Assembly: GCA_022376465.1 (NCBI GenBank)
Contig: JACDTU010000018.1
Coordinates: 310,001-374,000 of the forward strand
From: Cubamyces lactineus
Lineage: Eukaryota; Basidiomycota; Agaricomycetes; Polyporales; Polyporaceae
Reading direction: 5' to 3'
Length of the DNA: 64,000 nt
This document shows, in pieces, positions 35,627-48,529 of this stretch. Position numbers and translations under genes: made by a program. Under the pieces are notes generated by a model that did not search any database, was not told where the DNA came from, and was given only the letters and a program-made list of their open reading frames with translations. Each line of letters opens with the position of its first letter. The stretch's first letter is position 1.

Positions 35627-38516
35627 GGTCCGCCTATCGCTTCGTGGCCAGCCCACTCTCACCCGCAGGCGCGAAGCACGCCTGCGGGTGCTTCCAACTT
35701 CTTTTCCAACTTCGCACGCGCGGGGAAGCTTCTCACGCGCGACCGCGAACAAGGCGATGTTGATATACGGACGTGTGTTCTGGACTTTCCTCGCTGGGTT
35801 TTGGTAGGTGTATTGTCTTATCTGCGAAGTGGCCCTTGTGCCCCGCTTGTCCATCGCCGCACGCTGGTTTGACATCGGCGCGGCGCCCTTATCCCCCCCT
35901 CACTCACTCACCCCTCATACCATATACATCTGCTCTGCTTTCTTGCTGTCGTCTCGTCGCTTTCTCACGTCTCATGTCTTCTCATGGCCGCATCCCGCTG
36001 ATGACCGCTACGACTCGATGATCTTTATGACTCATTTGTACATTATTCACGCATCCCCTGTCTCTCTCTTTCTCCCTCTTGCTCTCTACCCAAATCCCCC
36101 ACCTTTTTCTGGTACGACGTGGACGGTCTAAACATACACGGTAGCTGACTGCTCGGTATCGCGCCCGCGCTTCGTATTTGTGTGTTAATAGTCTTTATGT
36201 CCCTCCTAGCATTCGCACGCACGCAGCCCACAGCGCTGCTGTGCGCGCATCATGATACCACAATTCATGCATCATGCCACATACCCCATTACACATCTTT
36301 GTTTGAGTTCAATCGCCCGTAGTTTGCGTTCCAGGCCTCCTCCAACACTGCAAAAACGTCTCTGTGACGGTGATAGCAAAGGGCTGTTACGAGCGCGACA
36401 AACACGGGTTTTGATGCTTGGAAGTTGGAAGGTAGAAGTTGGAACAAGATTAGTAGAGTTCCGCTGCAGGGAATCAGATCGTGCGCGAGTCTCGTCGAGA
36501 AGTACACCGGTTGGGCGGGACAAGTATAGCGGCGCGCAGTGATCCACGTTCCCCGGAGCCTGGAGCATTGATACAATTCGAGGGTACAAGATGACATCGA
36601 CGACAGGGCAGGCACCACCGCATACGGCAAAGTAAAGGAGGGTTCGTTATAGTGCTGTGGCAGATACGGAATACAAGTTAACAGGTAACAGGAACAGGAA
36701 CGACCACAGCGCACAGCGCCTGGCGCGCGATCTGCGGCAATGCGGTATGCCAACATCACAAGTGTCCACGGGACCAGCGAAAACCCAGCGTGACCTGCAC
36801 GAACGTTCCAAGGGATTTTTCTTCTGGGGGTGGCCCATACTCCGCCCATCTTGCACCCACAACTCCCGGATATAAGCGCGCTAGCACCGAGCGAGCCCGT
36901 CGCGCATACGCGAGCCACCCCCGACCTGAGGGCCCAGCCCCCCGTCGGCAACGGCTAGCGTCAATAGACACGCGGCGACGGCGCGCGCAGCAGCGCCCCT
37001 TCACTCTTCGCAAGAGACGCCAAGAGACGGAAAGTCGTACGTCCCCGGGATCGCTGTTTGGCACCCGGCACGGTCCTGGTGTGAATTGCAGTTGATCTGG
37101 TCGTCCCGCGAATGGCAGCAACGCATACAGAAGCGGTTCGCGGCAGGCTCGACTCTGCGTGTGATGAGGTGCAGTCAGTCATAATCCACGGTCGTTGATC
37201 GGCGGCGTAAGGGAGAAGGCGAGGACACATCGTGTCGCAAGCAAGGGCGTCATGGAGAATGTCATTGCCATTGGCTAGCGAGCGCAATACCGAGCCGGAA
37301 GAGCGAAAGATCACATCCAACAGCGACACGTGTCGGGGAGCGAGTCGCACAGCACACGACTCGAGTCGCGTACGTGAATGCGGTGTATCGCAGTGGAGAG
37401 AATTACGAGAAAAATCCAGCGGGAAAAGGCGGCCGACAATCTCCAGAACACGGCGATGGGGGCCAGACTCAAGAGAAGCAGAAAACGAGGACGTACAGTT
37501 GGACAAAACTCGCGCCGTAACCACCGAATGTGCATTGTGCACCGTTCGGAAAACGGACGTCGAACTGACCTCCGCTATCCGAGGGGTCGAGCGAAGACTT
37601 GCTCACGTCGAGGCAGCCCGTTACCTGTGCATCAAGAAGCGTCAGTTTACTTCACAATGCATAGAAAGTGCTGCACGCGGGATGCGCGATACAGTCGCAT
37701 CGAAGGTAGGTCGGGTCGAGTTCCGTAAAAACTGATGTCGCAGTCCTGTATGCAAGCCGGAAGTGCGTTCGAGGCCCTGAAAGAAGCTACAACATGCATG
37801 GGGCGCTGTCGTCAGCTCCAATGCCCTCAAGTTTTCGTGGTCCGGGTGCCGAAACATGGGGGGACGGGGTAAGAAAATTCTATCCCAGTCCTCCCAGTTT
37901 CCACCTGAGCCTACGAAATTGGGTGTTGGTGGCAGCATGCAATTCGCAAACGATGAGCCTAGACCTATCTCATTGTAGATAAAGGGCTCAAATTCAGCTA
38001 CAGCAGGACAAGGGGACGGGCATATCCCCGGACAATGATGCGCCGGGACTCGTGTGTGAACCCTGGCGCCGATAGCGGGCAATTCGGCGCGCGTAAGGTA
38101 AATATGATGCCAGGATACTTCATGGCCATAAACGTGTGCCAGAGGGGGTAGTACAAGTATTTCCTGGGTGGTAGCAGCGCGAGTCGACTCAAGGAAGCCT
38201 CTAGCGCTACACAGACCCGTGAACAAGGAAATGGTGCTGCTTTCCCGGCGTCTTCCGCGAGCAGTCAAAGACGCTCGCAAGCGCGGAGAGAGCTGACAGG
38301 ACTCTAATCCGATTTCCAAATCTCGGGTTTTGCAGTCATACGCCGCTACGTCTACCTCGGTGGAATAGTAGATAGAGGTTAGGTCGTGTCTGACAGGCGC
38401 ATATATGCGCATGTAAGACATGCCCAGATGGACTCCACTTTGCCTACACCTGGTGGGCACGGCTCAATGGATGTGCACAGGTCCAAAGCCGGAGGCATAT
38501 GCCTCATTGTCGTCCC
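35627..38516. other. Gene-poor stretch
   Basis: About 2.9 kb. Two sizeable minus-strand frames, 36289-36951 and 37642-38460, have no recognisable domain, and I found no exon chain that connects them to a known family. The second lies 56 bases downstream of the secreted-protein gene and could be part of a diverged 3' end, but I cannot support this. Confidence 0.45.
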
Positions 38517-39213
38517 CTAAGCAGCAAGGCCGTCATTCTGAATGTCACAATGGCTTCCGCAAGGTACTCGCAGTTCGCAGAGGGCCACGACGATGAAACA
38601 TGGTCTGAGTATGCATACCTGTATGTACGACCCGTCGTCTGCCGTGGTCACCGCAGCTGCGCGGATGAAGCCGTCTTGAACGCGTCTTGGGCAGGCCGAA
38701 TCCGTGCTTTCAGGCGTGCAATACGACACGCCGTCGCTCTCGGCATCAGAGATGAGTTCTGCACGCAGAAAACGCGTCAAAACGCGTCCATCGCCCGCAT
38801 ACGCGAGCTAGAAAGCCTGAGCTCGGCTGACACGCACCGCCTGGCCTGTCAGGGAGCAGCAGGGCGAAGTCGTCCTCATCAATGATGTGCACGGTCGTCA
38901 GTGTTGAGGAAGCCCCTGTCGGCTCTGGAGTAGGCCGGGTGTCCGCTGGTGTGGTCTGTGTTTGGCGTTTCTCTACCTGGTGGTTGCCATCACGTTCAAA
39001 CCCGTAGGAAGAAGCCCTACTGGGTCCAGACATAAACATGCGACGAGGGATCAGTGACACCCCCGCCAAAGAATCCAACCCAGAGTAAGACCGAGATAGC
39101 AGCCTAGCGTTCCAAGTTTCCAAATTTCCCAGATCCAAAGAGTGACCAGCGAGATTTCCCTGACCCAAGCCCAGAATGGGGAGAGACAACAAGAATACCA
39201 GCTTCCTGATCAT
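38517..39213 (-). CDS. Secreted protein, macrophage-activating-glycoprotein-like N-terminal half, probably truncated
   Basis: The predicted signal peptide MIRKLVFLLSLPILGLGQG is followed by a variable Ser/Thr/Pro region. Exon 1 is 38838-39213, exon 2 is 38619-38758, and exon 3 is tentatively 38517-38537. Splicing yields VHIIDEDDFALLLPDRPGEL, YCTPESTDSACP and GFIRAAAVTTADDGSYIQ. This resembles secreted basidiomycete proteins annotated as macrophage-activating glycoprotein, with a DFxLxxPxxPG block, a YCT block and a YVQVTG block. In those proteins a cysteine-rich second half follows; here I cannot find it, and the only splice I can propose ends in NDGLAA. The gene is therefore probably truncated or decaying. 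No function is assigned. Confidence 0.5.
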
Positions 39214-39910
39214 GATTGATGTGAGAGACGAGCGAGTCTAAGCACGACGAGTATCTCCTGCGTAGATTTGTGGGGGCTAGAGTGTAAGATCGCTTGACCA
39301 GGCCTTGTGAACCAGATGGACGACTTCAGGGTACCTTAGTCGAGCAAATGGTTTGAGGCAGAGATTGTGTTGGAGTTAAGCGCTCAAAGAGATTTACAGA
39401 ACTATTGGGTAACTTTCCGGCATTCGTATCCTCATACGAGGAGTGCCAAGGATACAGAAACGTGATAAAATACTCATCTCACTGGATGGTGCAAGTACTA
39501 GAGGGAGGGGGAGGGGGGGGAGGGGGGGGGTAACGGGTGAGCGGGGGGTTAGTCGTTATGACAGGGGATGCGTGGGGAGGGTGGGTTGTGAGAGGAGAGG
39601 GATGTGTAACGGAACGAGAGCGTGTCGACGGATAAGTTAGAGTACAAGTACAAGTACAACAGCTGCAGGAGACTAGTAAGCTACGTATACACCGGGTGAA
39701 AGTACTTTGAGAGTTTGTAATGAGGTCGTGAGCAACAGATTTCGACGATCAATAGCGTCCGAGAGCAAGGAGCCCCTGCCACCAGGGCGTGGGGTGTTTT
39801 GTCCGAGCAACACTGGCAGTTCATAGAGAACGGTTCAGAACTCGAGACGGTTGGCTGCCGCTGATCGTCGCAGACCAGGCATCAGCAAGCAGTCGTCGCG
39901 GAGGCGCTGT
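39214..39910. other. Intergenic region with G-rich tract
   Basis: No gene recognised. The notable element is the long G-run described separately. The rest is upstream sequence of the secreted-protein gene and the 3' flank of DUF6699 copy 5. Confidence 0.6.
39501..39547 (+). repeat. G-run tract with G-quadruplex potential
   Basis: The plus strand carries GGG, GGGGG, GGGGGGGG and GGGGGGGGG runs separated by single A bases, then GGG and GGGGGG. This fits a four-run G-quadruplex pattern several times over. It is intergenic. Confidence 0.7.
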
Positions 39911-40578
39911 TCAAGCACCGTTCCGCAGGTGGAGGTCACAGTAAGCCACGCCCCGGTCGAGAGAGCGTAAGGTAAGGCCCACGCAGACGCATTTGCGTCC
40001 GAGAAGACTGAGCCGGGTGTTCCGAGCGTCTACGGGCGATTGCAGGGCCTGCCCGAGTTGTGTCACGAAGTCGTACATCGTTGGAACGCCGCGCGAGACG
40101 ATCTCAATGTTGTAAAAACCGCCGATACAAATGACCATGCGGTTGACGGAGTGGTTGATGGCAGGCGTACTCGCAAGCTGATTGTTCACTAACAGACCTT
40201 GCCTCAGATCGAACACGACAGGCTTGGCTCGCATGTCGAGCATGGGATGAAGATCGGTCTGTCCGCGAGAGATCTTGTCTGGGCTGTCCGGAGGAGTCAT
40301 CAGACCATCTGGGGAGAAGACCGAACTCAGCATCCTGGATGGGTCACACAATAAAATCGTCACGCCTACGTACAAGCTACACTGTGGCTGGCTCCGTGGC
40401 GCGGGGCGCAGAAGTCCGGACTTCCGGGGGACAATGGAGTCAGCGGCGTGTTGGGAGTGCGCGGAGTGTTGGGGAATTGGCCATATTGAATAGACCTCGG
40501 CGCATGCGACGGCGTCGACGGCGCGTCGGACACTCCGGACCATTGGCTACTACCGGTGCTCGGTGTGCGTGTGTACAT
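39911..40578 (-). CDS. DUF6699-like protein (copy 5, divergent)
   Basis: Two exons, 40374-40578 and 39911-40308, giving about 200 residues. The start MYTRTPSTGSSQWSGVSDAP leads into a proline/threonine-rich region with TPRTPNTPLTPLSPGSP. After the splice comes YGLMTPPDSPDK, then KPVVFDLRQGLLV (the family's WDL position), NIEIVSRGVPTMYDFVTQLG and a short final part LGRKCVCVGLTLRSLD. The order of the blocks matches DUF6699, but the RRVDFL block is poorly conserved, so I call it DUF6699-like. The splice was chosen because it is the only donor/acceptor pair I found that joins both frames. Function unknown. Confidence 0.68.
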
Positions 40579-41681
40579 GTCGGAGCTTGCAATGAGTCAC
40601 AAACGGAGGGGATTGCTATCCTTGTCGGCGTCGGCTAGCTGAGCAATTGGGGACAGCGTTGACTGACTCGATGGTGGAGGGCGGGCGGTGACCGCTTTGG
40701 GGAACTGTCGGTCGGCCGCGCTGGGCTTATATGGGGCGGCCTACCGTGGGCAGATCCCGCCGGCCGTGCGCCGACCCCGCCGCGTCGGGCGTCGGGAAGT
40801 CGAGTCATAAGGCCCGAACATCGCGGCTCCGTGATGGAAGTGGGCTTATCGCCATCACTTACCCGCCAAATACGCCGGCGTCTACCCGCCACATGCCTAA
40901 TATGGGAGAGCGGCGCGCGCCCACCGACATACCTGTCCTATTTTGGGCACAATGCGGCATCCCGAGCCTTCCCCTTTTGGAAGGACCCCGCCCTCCGCCC
41001 TGTCCTCGTGCTGCATCTCCGCTCGAACATGGGCGGCGTGTCCACCACATTGCAAGCCGACATTGAGTACTTACCGCTGTGCCGTCGCCGGTCTTCCCGG
41101 ATTGGCAGCGCCGAGCTCCTTGGATCCCGCTCCCCATCAGTAGGTGTCTTCCGGATGCCCCGCCCCGCCCCGCCTCATGCGCCGGCGTGTGGCCGTCCAT
41201 TGTCCACAGAAGGATTCTGGCTTCCCGAAGCGTCGGTGGCGCCCCGCCGGGTGCGAATGAGGCGGCGCTGAGGGGCGACGTGACCGTCCGGACCTTTCGC
41301 CGACATACTGCGCCATGTTGTTGCTGGGAACGATCGGAGGTTGTTGCACACAGGACAATAGAAACGTATAAAAGGGTGCCCGGATTCCATGGGACAGAGC
41401 AGACCAGCGTAGCGAGCGCAATATCGAGACCATCGAAGTAAACAGCGTCGTCGTCGTCGAGAGTTAACGTTCAACGTTCAGGAGCTTCCGCGTCGCCTGG
41501 CGTACCAATAAGCGCCTACGTCAGTTGCACGATAGACGCCGACCAACACATCTTACTCTCGCCGAGTTTTAACCAAGTCTCACAGTCATTTTCTGTCTCG
41601 TCCCCTCTCTCGGGAACTCTCACTGCAAAGGGGTAGCCACAGCCGGATACATACTCACTGCGGTCTACGAATGTCTGCAGT
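40579..41681. other. Intergenic region between DUF6699 copy 5 and POLG
   Basis: No gene recognised. These are divergent promoters: DUF6699 copy 5 to the left and polymerase gamma to the right. GC-rich short frames only. Confidence 0.6.
40727..40732 (-). promoter_or_regulatory. TATA-like element of DUF6699 copy 5
   Basis: ATATAA on the minus strand, about 150 bases before the ATG at 40578. The flanking sequence (ATATAAGCCCAG) closely resembles the element before DUF6699 copy 1 at 9916-9922. Confidence 0.45.
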
Positions 41682-44600
41682 TTGCAGATGCTGCGAAGAC
41701 TTCCAACGCCTCTTGTATCTCGGTCCCTACATGTGTCCGCATCGGCTCCTGCTCCTGCTTCTGTGGTACAGAGAAAACCTACCCAGATCAAGAAATTCGT
41801 CCCCAAGACGGAGCGCAAAACGCAGACAGCACGGTGGGAAGAGGAAACTCAGCGACAAGCGGCGGAATCCGGTACGTTACAAGACACATCCTCCACGACC
41901 TTAGTCTGATATCGGGCGGTCAGGTCCCAAACGTAGCGAGTTGGGCGTGCAATTGCTGTCTCGCGAACTCCATGCACAAATCTTCCGAAATGTATCCTTC
42001 CCCTCCCCACCGAAGACGTTCGTCCGTATCGCGCAGGATCATCTCAAAGCACACGGACTCGATCCCAGTCAGGGGTCAGTCCTTCCCAACATCGGCTTCA
42101 CGCTCCCCCCGCTGCAAGGCAGAACCTTGGACGAGCACTTCTATCGGATCGGCGCGACCGCGGCGCAGCCCTGGCTCACTCTCGCGCAAGATCTGGCCGC
42201 GGCGCAATTGCCCCCCAAACCCGACCACTGGCACATCCAGGCCGGATGGACGCGCTATCTGTTCATGGAGGACGGCTCGAGCTACAGTGAGTACGTGGAG
42301 TACCCGGAATTCGAGGGGAAGCCGGAGGAGATGCTCGTCTTCGACGTGGAGACGATGCCCGCGTACAGTCCATACGCGGTCATGGCTTGCGCTGCGTCCA
42401 AGAATGCGTGGTATTCATGGATCTCCCCTTGGCTGCTGGGCGAGTCCTCCGACCCGAAACAACTCATACCATTTGGCGATGCCGCCGTCCCTCGGGTTGT
42501 CGTGGGACACAACGTTTCGTATGACCGCGGTCGCGTCCTAGAGGAGTACAACATCAATGGGACGCAGACACGTTTCCTCGATACCATGGCCCTGCACGTC
42601 GCGGTGAAGGGTATATCGTCGCATCAACGACCCGCATGGATGCAGTATCGCAAGTCGAAAGAGAAGGCCAAGGAGCAGCGCGAGGAAGCCATCGAGACTG
42701 TTTACGAGCTTCTACGCGAGGCGGAGGAACGGCTTGAGCGCGAGGCTGACCCCGAGCGGAAAGCTGACCTTGAGCGCGTCATGCGCGAGATGGAGGAAAG
42801 CTTGCCGTCACTGCAGGCGGCCACCTACACGGCCGAGCCAGAAGAGGATATCACGGAGAAACGCTGGGAAGACCTCACCTCCGCCAACTCTCTTGCGGAC
42901 GTCGCGCGGCTGCACTGCGACATCACGATGGATAAGGAGACGCGGAACGACTTCATGACAGCGATCCCAGAGGAGATTCGGGAAGGGATCTTGAACTACC
43001 TGGATTATTGCTCGACGGACGTCGCGGTGACCCACGCCGTCTTTGCGAAGACGCTACCCGCTTTCTTGTCTGCGTGTCCAAGCCCCGTGTCGTTCGCTGG
43101 CGTATTGACGATGGGCTCGAGCTTCCTCACGGTGAACGAGGAATGGGAGAGGTACATCGCGAACGCCGAGCGGACTTACAAGGAGCTTGAAGAGAAGGTC
43201 AAGAGGCGCCTCGTCGACCTCGCTCACGAAGCCAAGGAGTTGATGGAAGGGGGCAAGTGGAAAGATGACGTCTGGCTCAGCCAACTTGACTGGACGCCGA
43301 AGGTAGCCGGGAAATCGAGAGGCGTGCTGCCAGCAGAGGTGCGTTCGTGCGATTTTGGTAGCACATAGTCACTTACCTGGCGCGTCAGTTTGTCGACTCC
43401 CCCGCCCTTGCCGATCCTGTCCCGACAGGCCGCGTCGTGCCTACATGGTACCGGGACGTGTCTGCGGATCCCTTGAGTACCGCAGTCGTCAACAAGATTC
43501 TCCCGCTGATCTTACGGGTAACATATGACAGGCACCCTCTGCAGTACACCGTTTCGCACGGATGGCACTATGTCGTGGACGGAGAAGTGCGGACGCTGCC
43601 GACGTCAGGTGGGAAGAAGGTCCTGTCGGTGTTGGGGCCGTCGCATGGCACGACGAATCTCAAGGACGGCCGCCTCTCGGCGCACGACCCAGACCTGCTA
43701 ACGGCTCTCTGCAAAGGGGACCGTTCGGAGAACATGCGTCACGCAGTCTTAGAACTTGCCCAGCGAATCCTAGAAACCTCCCAGGATGACATCGCCGCGG
43801 ACCCTTGGTACCGACAGCTTGAGTGGAAAAGCGTCAAGCTCGCCGATTCTACCGAGGGTGCTTCCTCTCCGCGGAAGAGCAAGGCAAAGGCGGCTACTCC
43901 GAAGCCGCCTCCTGTGTTGTGGCCGAAGTGGTACTGGGACCTCGCCAAGCCGAAGAAGGACTGTGCTCCGGGTACCCTTGACCTGACTGTACGCAACCGA
44001 TCTGCACCCCTTCTTCTACGTCTTTCGTGGCAAGGATGGCCGCTCTTCCACTCCCGAGAGCACGGGTGGACGTTCCGGGTGCCCAACAGCGCAGATTTCC
44101 AGACTCGTGCTACCCCACTCAAGTTCGAGGACCCTGCCGATGCGACTCTCCAGAACATGTCGTCACAAGATGGGTTCACATTCTACAAGCTTCCACACAA
44201 GGACGGGGAGAAGGCGAACGTCGGCAGTCCGCTTGGGAAGACGTTCATGAAGTATGCGCAGGACGGAACGCTTGCGAGCCCGTTCGAGGAGGCCAAGGAC
44301 GCGTTGGACATGAACGCGCAGTGCAGCTACTGGATCTCCGCGCGCGATCGTGTCATGAACCAAATGGTCGTCTGGCAGGACGATAAGCTCGACGTTGGCC
44401 TCGACCGCCCTTCCGAGCCCGACCAGAAGTGGGGCTTGATCCTACCGCAGGTGATCACCATGGGCACGGTGACTCGTCGCGCGATCGAGAAGACATGGCT
44501 CACGGCGAGTAATGCGAAGAAGAACCGGGTTGGGTCGGAGCTGAAGGCGATGGTGCGTGCCCCTCCTGGGTATGCACTTGTCGGCGCGGATGTGGACTCC

Positions 44601-45788
44601 GAGGAGCTCTGGATCTCGAGCGTGATGGGTGACGCTCAGTTCGGTCTGCATGGTGCGACCGCCATCGGCTGGATGACGCTCGAGGGAACGAAGGCAGCGG
44701 GAACCGATCTGCATTCGAAGACCGCAAGCATCCTGGGAATTTCTCGTGACCAGGCAAAGGTCTTCAACTACTCGCGCATCTACGGCGCGGGTATGCGTCA
44801 TGCTGTCCTGCTGCTCCTGCAATCGAACGCGGGCATGCTTCCTGAGCAAGCACAGAAGCTCGCGGAGAACTTGTACGCGTCCACCAAGGGCAAGAACACG
44901 CACGGACCGCACCTCTTCGGACGCAAGTTCTGGTACGGAGGCACGGAGAGTTTCGTGTTCAACAAGCTCGAGGAGATCGCTCTTTCGGACAAGCCGCAAA
45001 CCCCGGCTCTGGGTTGTGGCATCACCTACGCGTTGTCGAAAGAGTATCTTCCGGCCAAATTTGGTTCCGACTACATGACTTCTCGCATCAACTGGGTTGT
45101 CCAGTCTTCCGGCGTCGACTACCTCCACCTACTCATCGTCTCCATGGAGCATCTCATCGCCAAGTATAACATCCAGGCACGCTATCTCATCTCCGTCCAT
45201 GACGAGCTGCGGTACCTGGTGAAGGAGGAAGACCGCTACCGCGCGGCGTTGGCCTTGCAAATTGCGAACCTTTGGACCCGCAGCTACTTCGCATTCAAGC
45301 TGGGCATGGACGACCTCCCGCAGAGTGTCGCTTTCTTCTCCTCGGTCGACGTGGACAAGGTGCTTCGGAAGGAGGTTGACATGCCTTGCGTCACGCCCTC
45401 CCAGCCGAATCCCATCCCACCTGGCGAGAGCCTAAACATCATGCAGACGCTGGAAAAGACGAACGGTGGATCGCTCTGGCCCAACGGGGAGCCTATGGTT
45501 GAGAATGATGGCCTTGACTGTGGGAGCAGCCTCTTCGGCTATTCCCCGCCGGATTGTCTAGCACACCGCGCTCAGAGCGCAGCTTGGCTCCGCGCCCAGG
45601 CCACATCCGATCTGGACGAGATAAGGAAGCTCTCACAGTCGTACCGCGGAGTTACGGTCGCCGCCACAACGAAGCGCAAGCGGAACACCGGTGCGAAGCG
45701 GTTGGAGAAAGTGCGGGCGCTGGGCAACGGAGACAACGTCGACTGGACGAACACCGTCGAGCAGTTCCTGAAGGCGTTGCAGCGGTGA
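41682..45788 (+). CDS. MIP1: Mitochondrial DNA polymerase gamma (MIP1/POLG)
   Basis: Three exons, 41682-41871, 41924-43338 and 43389-45788, giving 1334 residues. It replicates and repairs mitochondrial DNA. The N-terminus MQMLRRLPTPLVSRSLHVSA is a typical mitochondrial presequence. Exonuclease motifs: LVFDVETMP (D204, E206), GHNVSYDR and CSTDVAVTHAVFAK. Family A polymerase motifs: A, GADVDSEELW (D936, D938); B, RDQAKVFNYSRIYGAG (from about R988); C, SVHDELRY (H1139, D1140, E1141). All catalytic residues are present, so proofreading and polymerisation should both work. The spacer contains two related segments, at about residues 552-600 and 711-770, each with a P-x-WY-x-D start and an HGW end. 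A short insert KSKAKAATPKPPP separates them. The gene stands alone with its own promoter region. Confidence 0.96.
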
Positions 45789-46010
45789 GGGTTCGTACTC
45801 TGGAGCGCGATGGTAACTTATTGTGCTATTGTATATCTCGTAGCATATGATCTTCCTATTGTATACGCGTATCACAGGCTCTGTTAATCGATTTTTCTTC
45901 TCTTCTTTTGGTCAAGCACTGCTGCACATGACATTCAGATCGTATGCTATCTTGTGCGGTGTATTTGGGTCATGTGGAGGTCGATGCACCGCCAGACTCC
46001 GGTGCGTGCA

Positions 46011-46019
46011 TATATATAA
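46011..46019 (+). promoter_or_regulatory. TATA box of MYND gene 1
   Basis: TATATATAA lies 66 bases before the ATG at 46085. Confidence 0.6.
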
Positions 46020-46084
46020 GGCTTGCTTCCTTGTATCGCTCCTCACTATTCCCTACTAACGCCCAAATCAGATACGATATCCCT

Positions 46085-46965
46085 ATGGATGATCCATTCG
46101 GCCTGAGGCAGCCATTCCTAATCGCTCCAGGGCCTCCTAATCGACACCTTGAGAGCTGGGAGCGCATCGATATGCTCAATGTCGAGCTGATAGCCCTCGG
46201 TTGGTAAGCCTCACGACAAACCTGTATGATTCGTGTGACTGATGCTTCTCATTCGCTTGCATTGGGAAAGGGCGGACACCCGCGCCGTGATTCGCTTCCA
46301 TCTACCTAGATCTCACCAACATCCCAACGACGAAGTTACTTCACACCTGATAGTTGAACGCATCATTCAAGCCGTGAAGCACTCTAAGCCTTGGTTGTGC
46401 GCGTTCTGTGGTGTGTCGAAAATGTTTATACCTGATATACCGTGTACATGCTGACGTTCGCTGGACCATGTCCTGCACCCACCTGAAGGAGCCCCAGCTC
46501 GCGAGTCTACTGGCCAGACGTTCTCACCATATGATGCAAATCCGCCCCAAGCCGTACTCTTCGTACGTACGTTTGTTCCCGCGTGGACGAACATAACGCT
46601 GACCAGCATTTCCAAAGCTACACTTCGCCTGTGACCTAGATCAGGAACACGTCACGGAGGGTCTTCGTGCAAACCACAGGATATTGGAGGAGGTGCGCCA
46701 GGGGAGCCTCGGCCCCCTGGAGATCTGGCATAAGGTCCCACCACGTCCCCCTCAAGCGATGCTTCCGCTCGCGGGAAGCTGTGGGTACTGCGAGCGCGAC
46801 AACTCTGTCAAGGAGGCAACGCTGAAACGTTGCGGTGGCTGCATGTTGACCAGATATTGCGGGAAGGTTTGTCATAAGATGGACTGGCCGAAGCACAAGG
46901 TTGGGTGCAAGGCAATCCACTCGGTGACGTTCGAGAATTGGGAGTCGGAGTTTCCCCGATCGTAA
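46085..46965 (+). CDS. MYND-type zinc finger protein (copy 1)
   Basis: Four exons, 46085-46203, 46271-46410, 46489-46562 and 46618-46965, giving 226 residues. The C-terminal MYND finger runs from CGYCERDNSVKEATLKRCGG through CMLTRYCGKVCHKMDW to HKVGC, with all zinc-binding Cys/His positions. Upstream are a conserved RFHLPRS segment, HSKPWLCAFCG (an extra CxxC pair) and LHFACDLDQEH. MYND fingers mediate protein-protein contacts; agaricomycetes carry many small MYND proteins of unknown role. No SET or other enzymatic domain is present. All four exons match copy 2 in phase and order, so this is a tandem duplication, with the ends (NWESEFPRS here) diverged. Confidence 0.9.
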
Positions 46966-47445
46966 TCCCAAGTCCTCTTGTATAACATGGCCGTGCCATT
47001 CGCGTGTAGCAAGCTCACCCAATTGATGTGTATTATACCCGCCAACCCAGGTGATTCAGGCGTGTCTTGTTGTCATAGCTCTCGCCAACATAGAAAGCTT
47101 CGGGATATTCTGCTTGCAAGTGAGTAAGGCAAGTAGACCGCCTCTGGCTACGACACCATAACTCCCGATATACTTTCTTCGCCGGGCAAGGCTTAGGGTA
47201 ACACAGGTGGCATACTAGAGATAGCAGAGGGCTTTTGCCCTTGGCATAGGTAATAAACGCTAGACCTATTGCAGCACAATGGCCTTACTGAGTAAGAATC
47301 AGAATAAGGCTCGCATCCCCTCTGGCACGGTGTGACTTGATCATGTGAGAGTGACGCAACGCGTGCTATATAATCCTTTCCTCCTTTGTCACCTTTCTTT
47401 GTTCTCTACCACTACTTCTTGCCACAGAAACACAGCGCCTCGTCA
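46966..47445. other. Spacer between the MYND genes
   Basis: No gene seen. It contains the promoter of MYND copy 2. Confidence 0.65.
47367..47373 (+). promoter_or_regulatory. TATA box of MYND gene 2
   Basis: TATATAA lies 73 bases before the ATG at 47446, and a pyrimidine-rich leader follows. Position and form match the TATA box of the tandem copy. Confidence 0.6.
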
Positions 47446-48276
<831 letters not shown>

Positions 48277-48529
48277 AGAGGGGAAGTTCTCGAGTTACCC
48301 TAGAACTGCGTCATGTCACCGATATCCTGTATCACTAGACTCCAGGTCCAAAGGTCGAATGCTTTGCCTGTAAGAATACCATTCTTCACTCCATTGACCC
48401 ATGGCACAGACGTATGCCAATCATCTGACCGAAGCCCGGAATGTAAGACAACCATAGCCAAACCATGGTGCGATACAAATACAACGCGTGAACCCAGGAA
48501 GATGTAGTCCGTGATAGGTGTCGTGCAAG

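Noticed and set aside
36289..36951. 220-residue open frame on the minus strand
   Set aside because: No family features, no codon-level sign of selection that I can see, and no exon chain.
37642..38460. 272-residue open frame on the minus strand downstream of the secreted-protein gene
   Set aside because: No recognisable motif or splice that extends the secreted protein. Kept only as a possible 3' relic.
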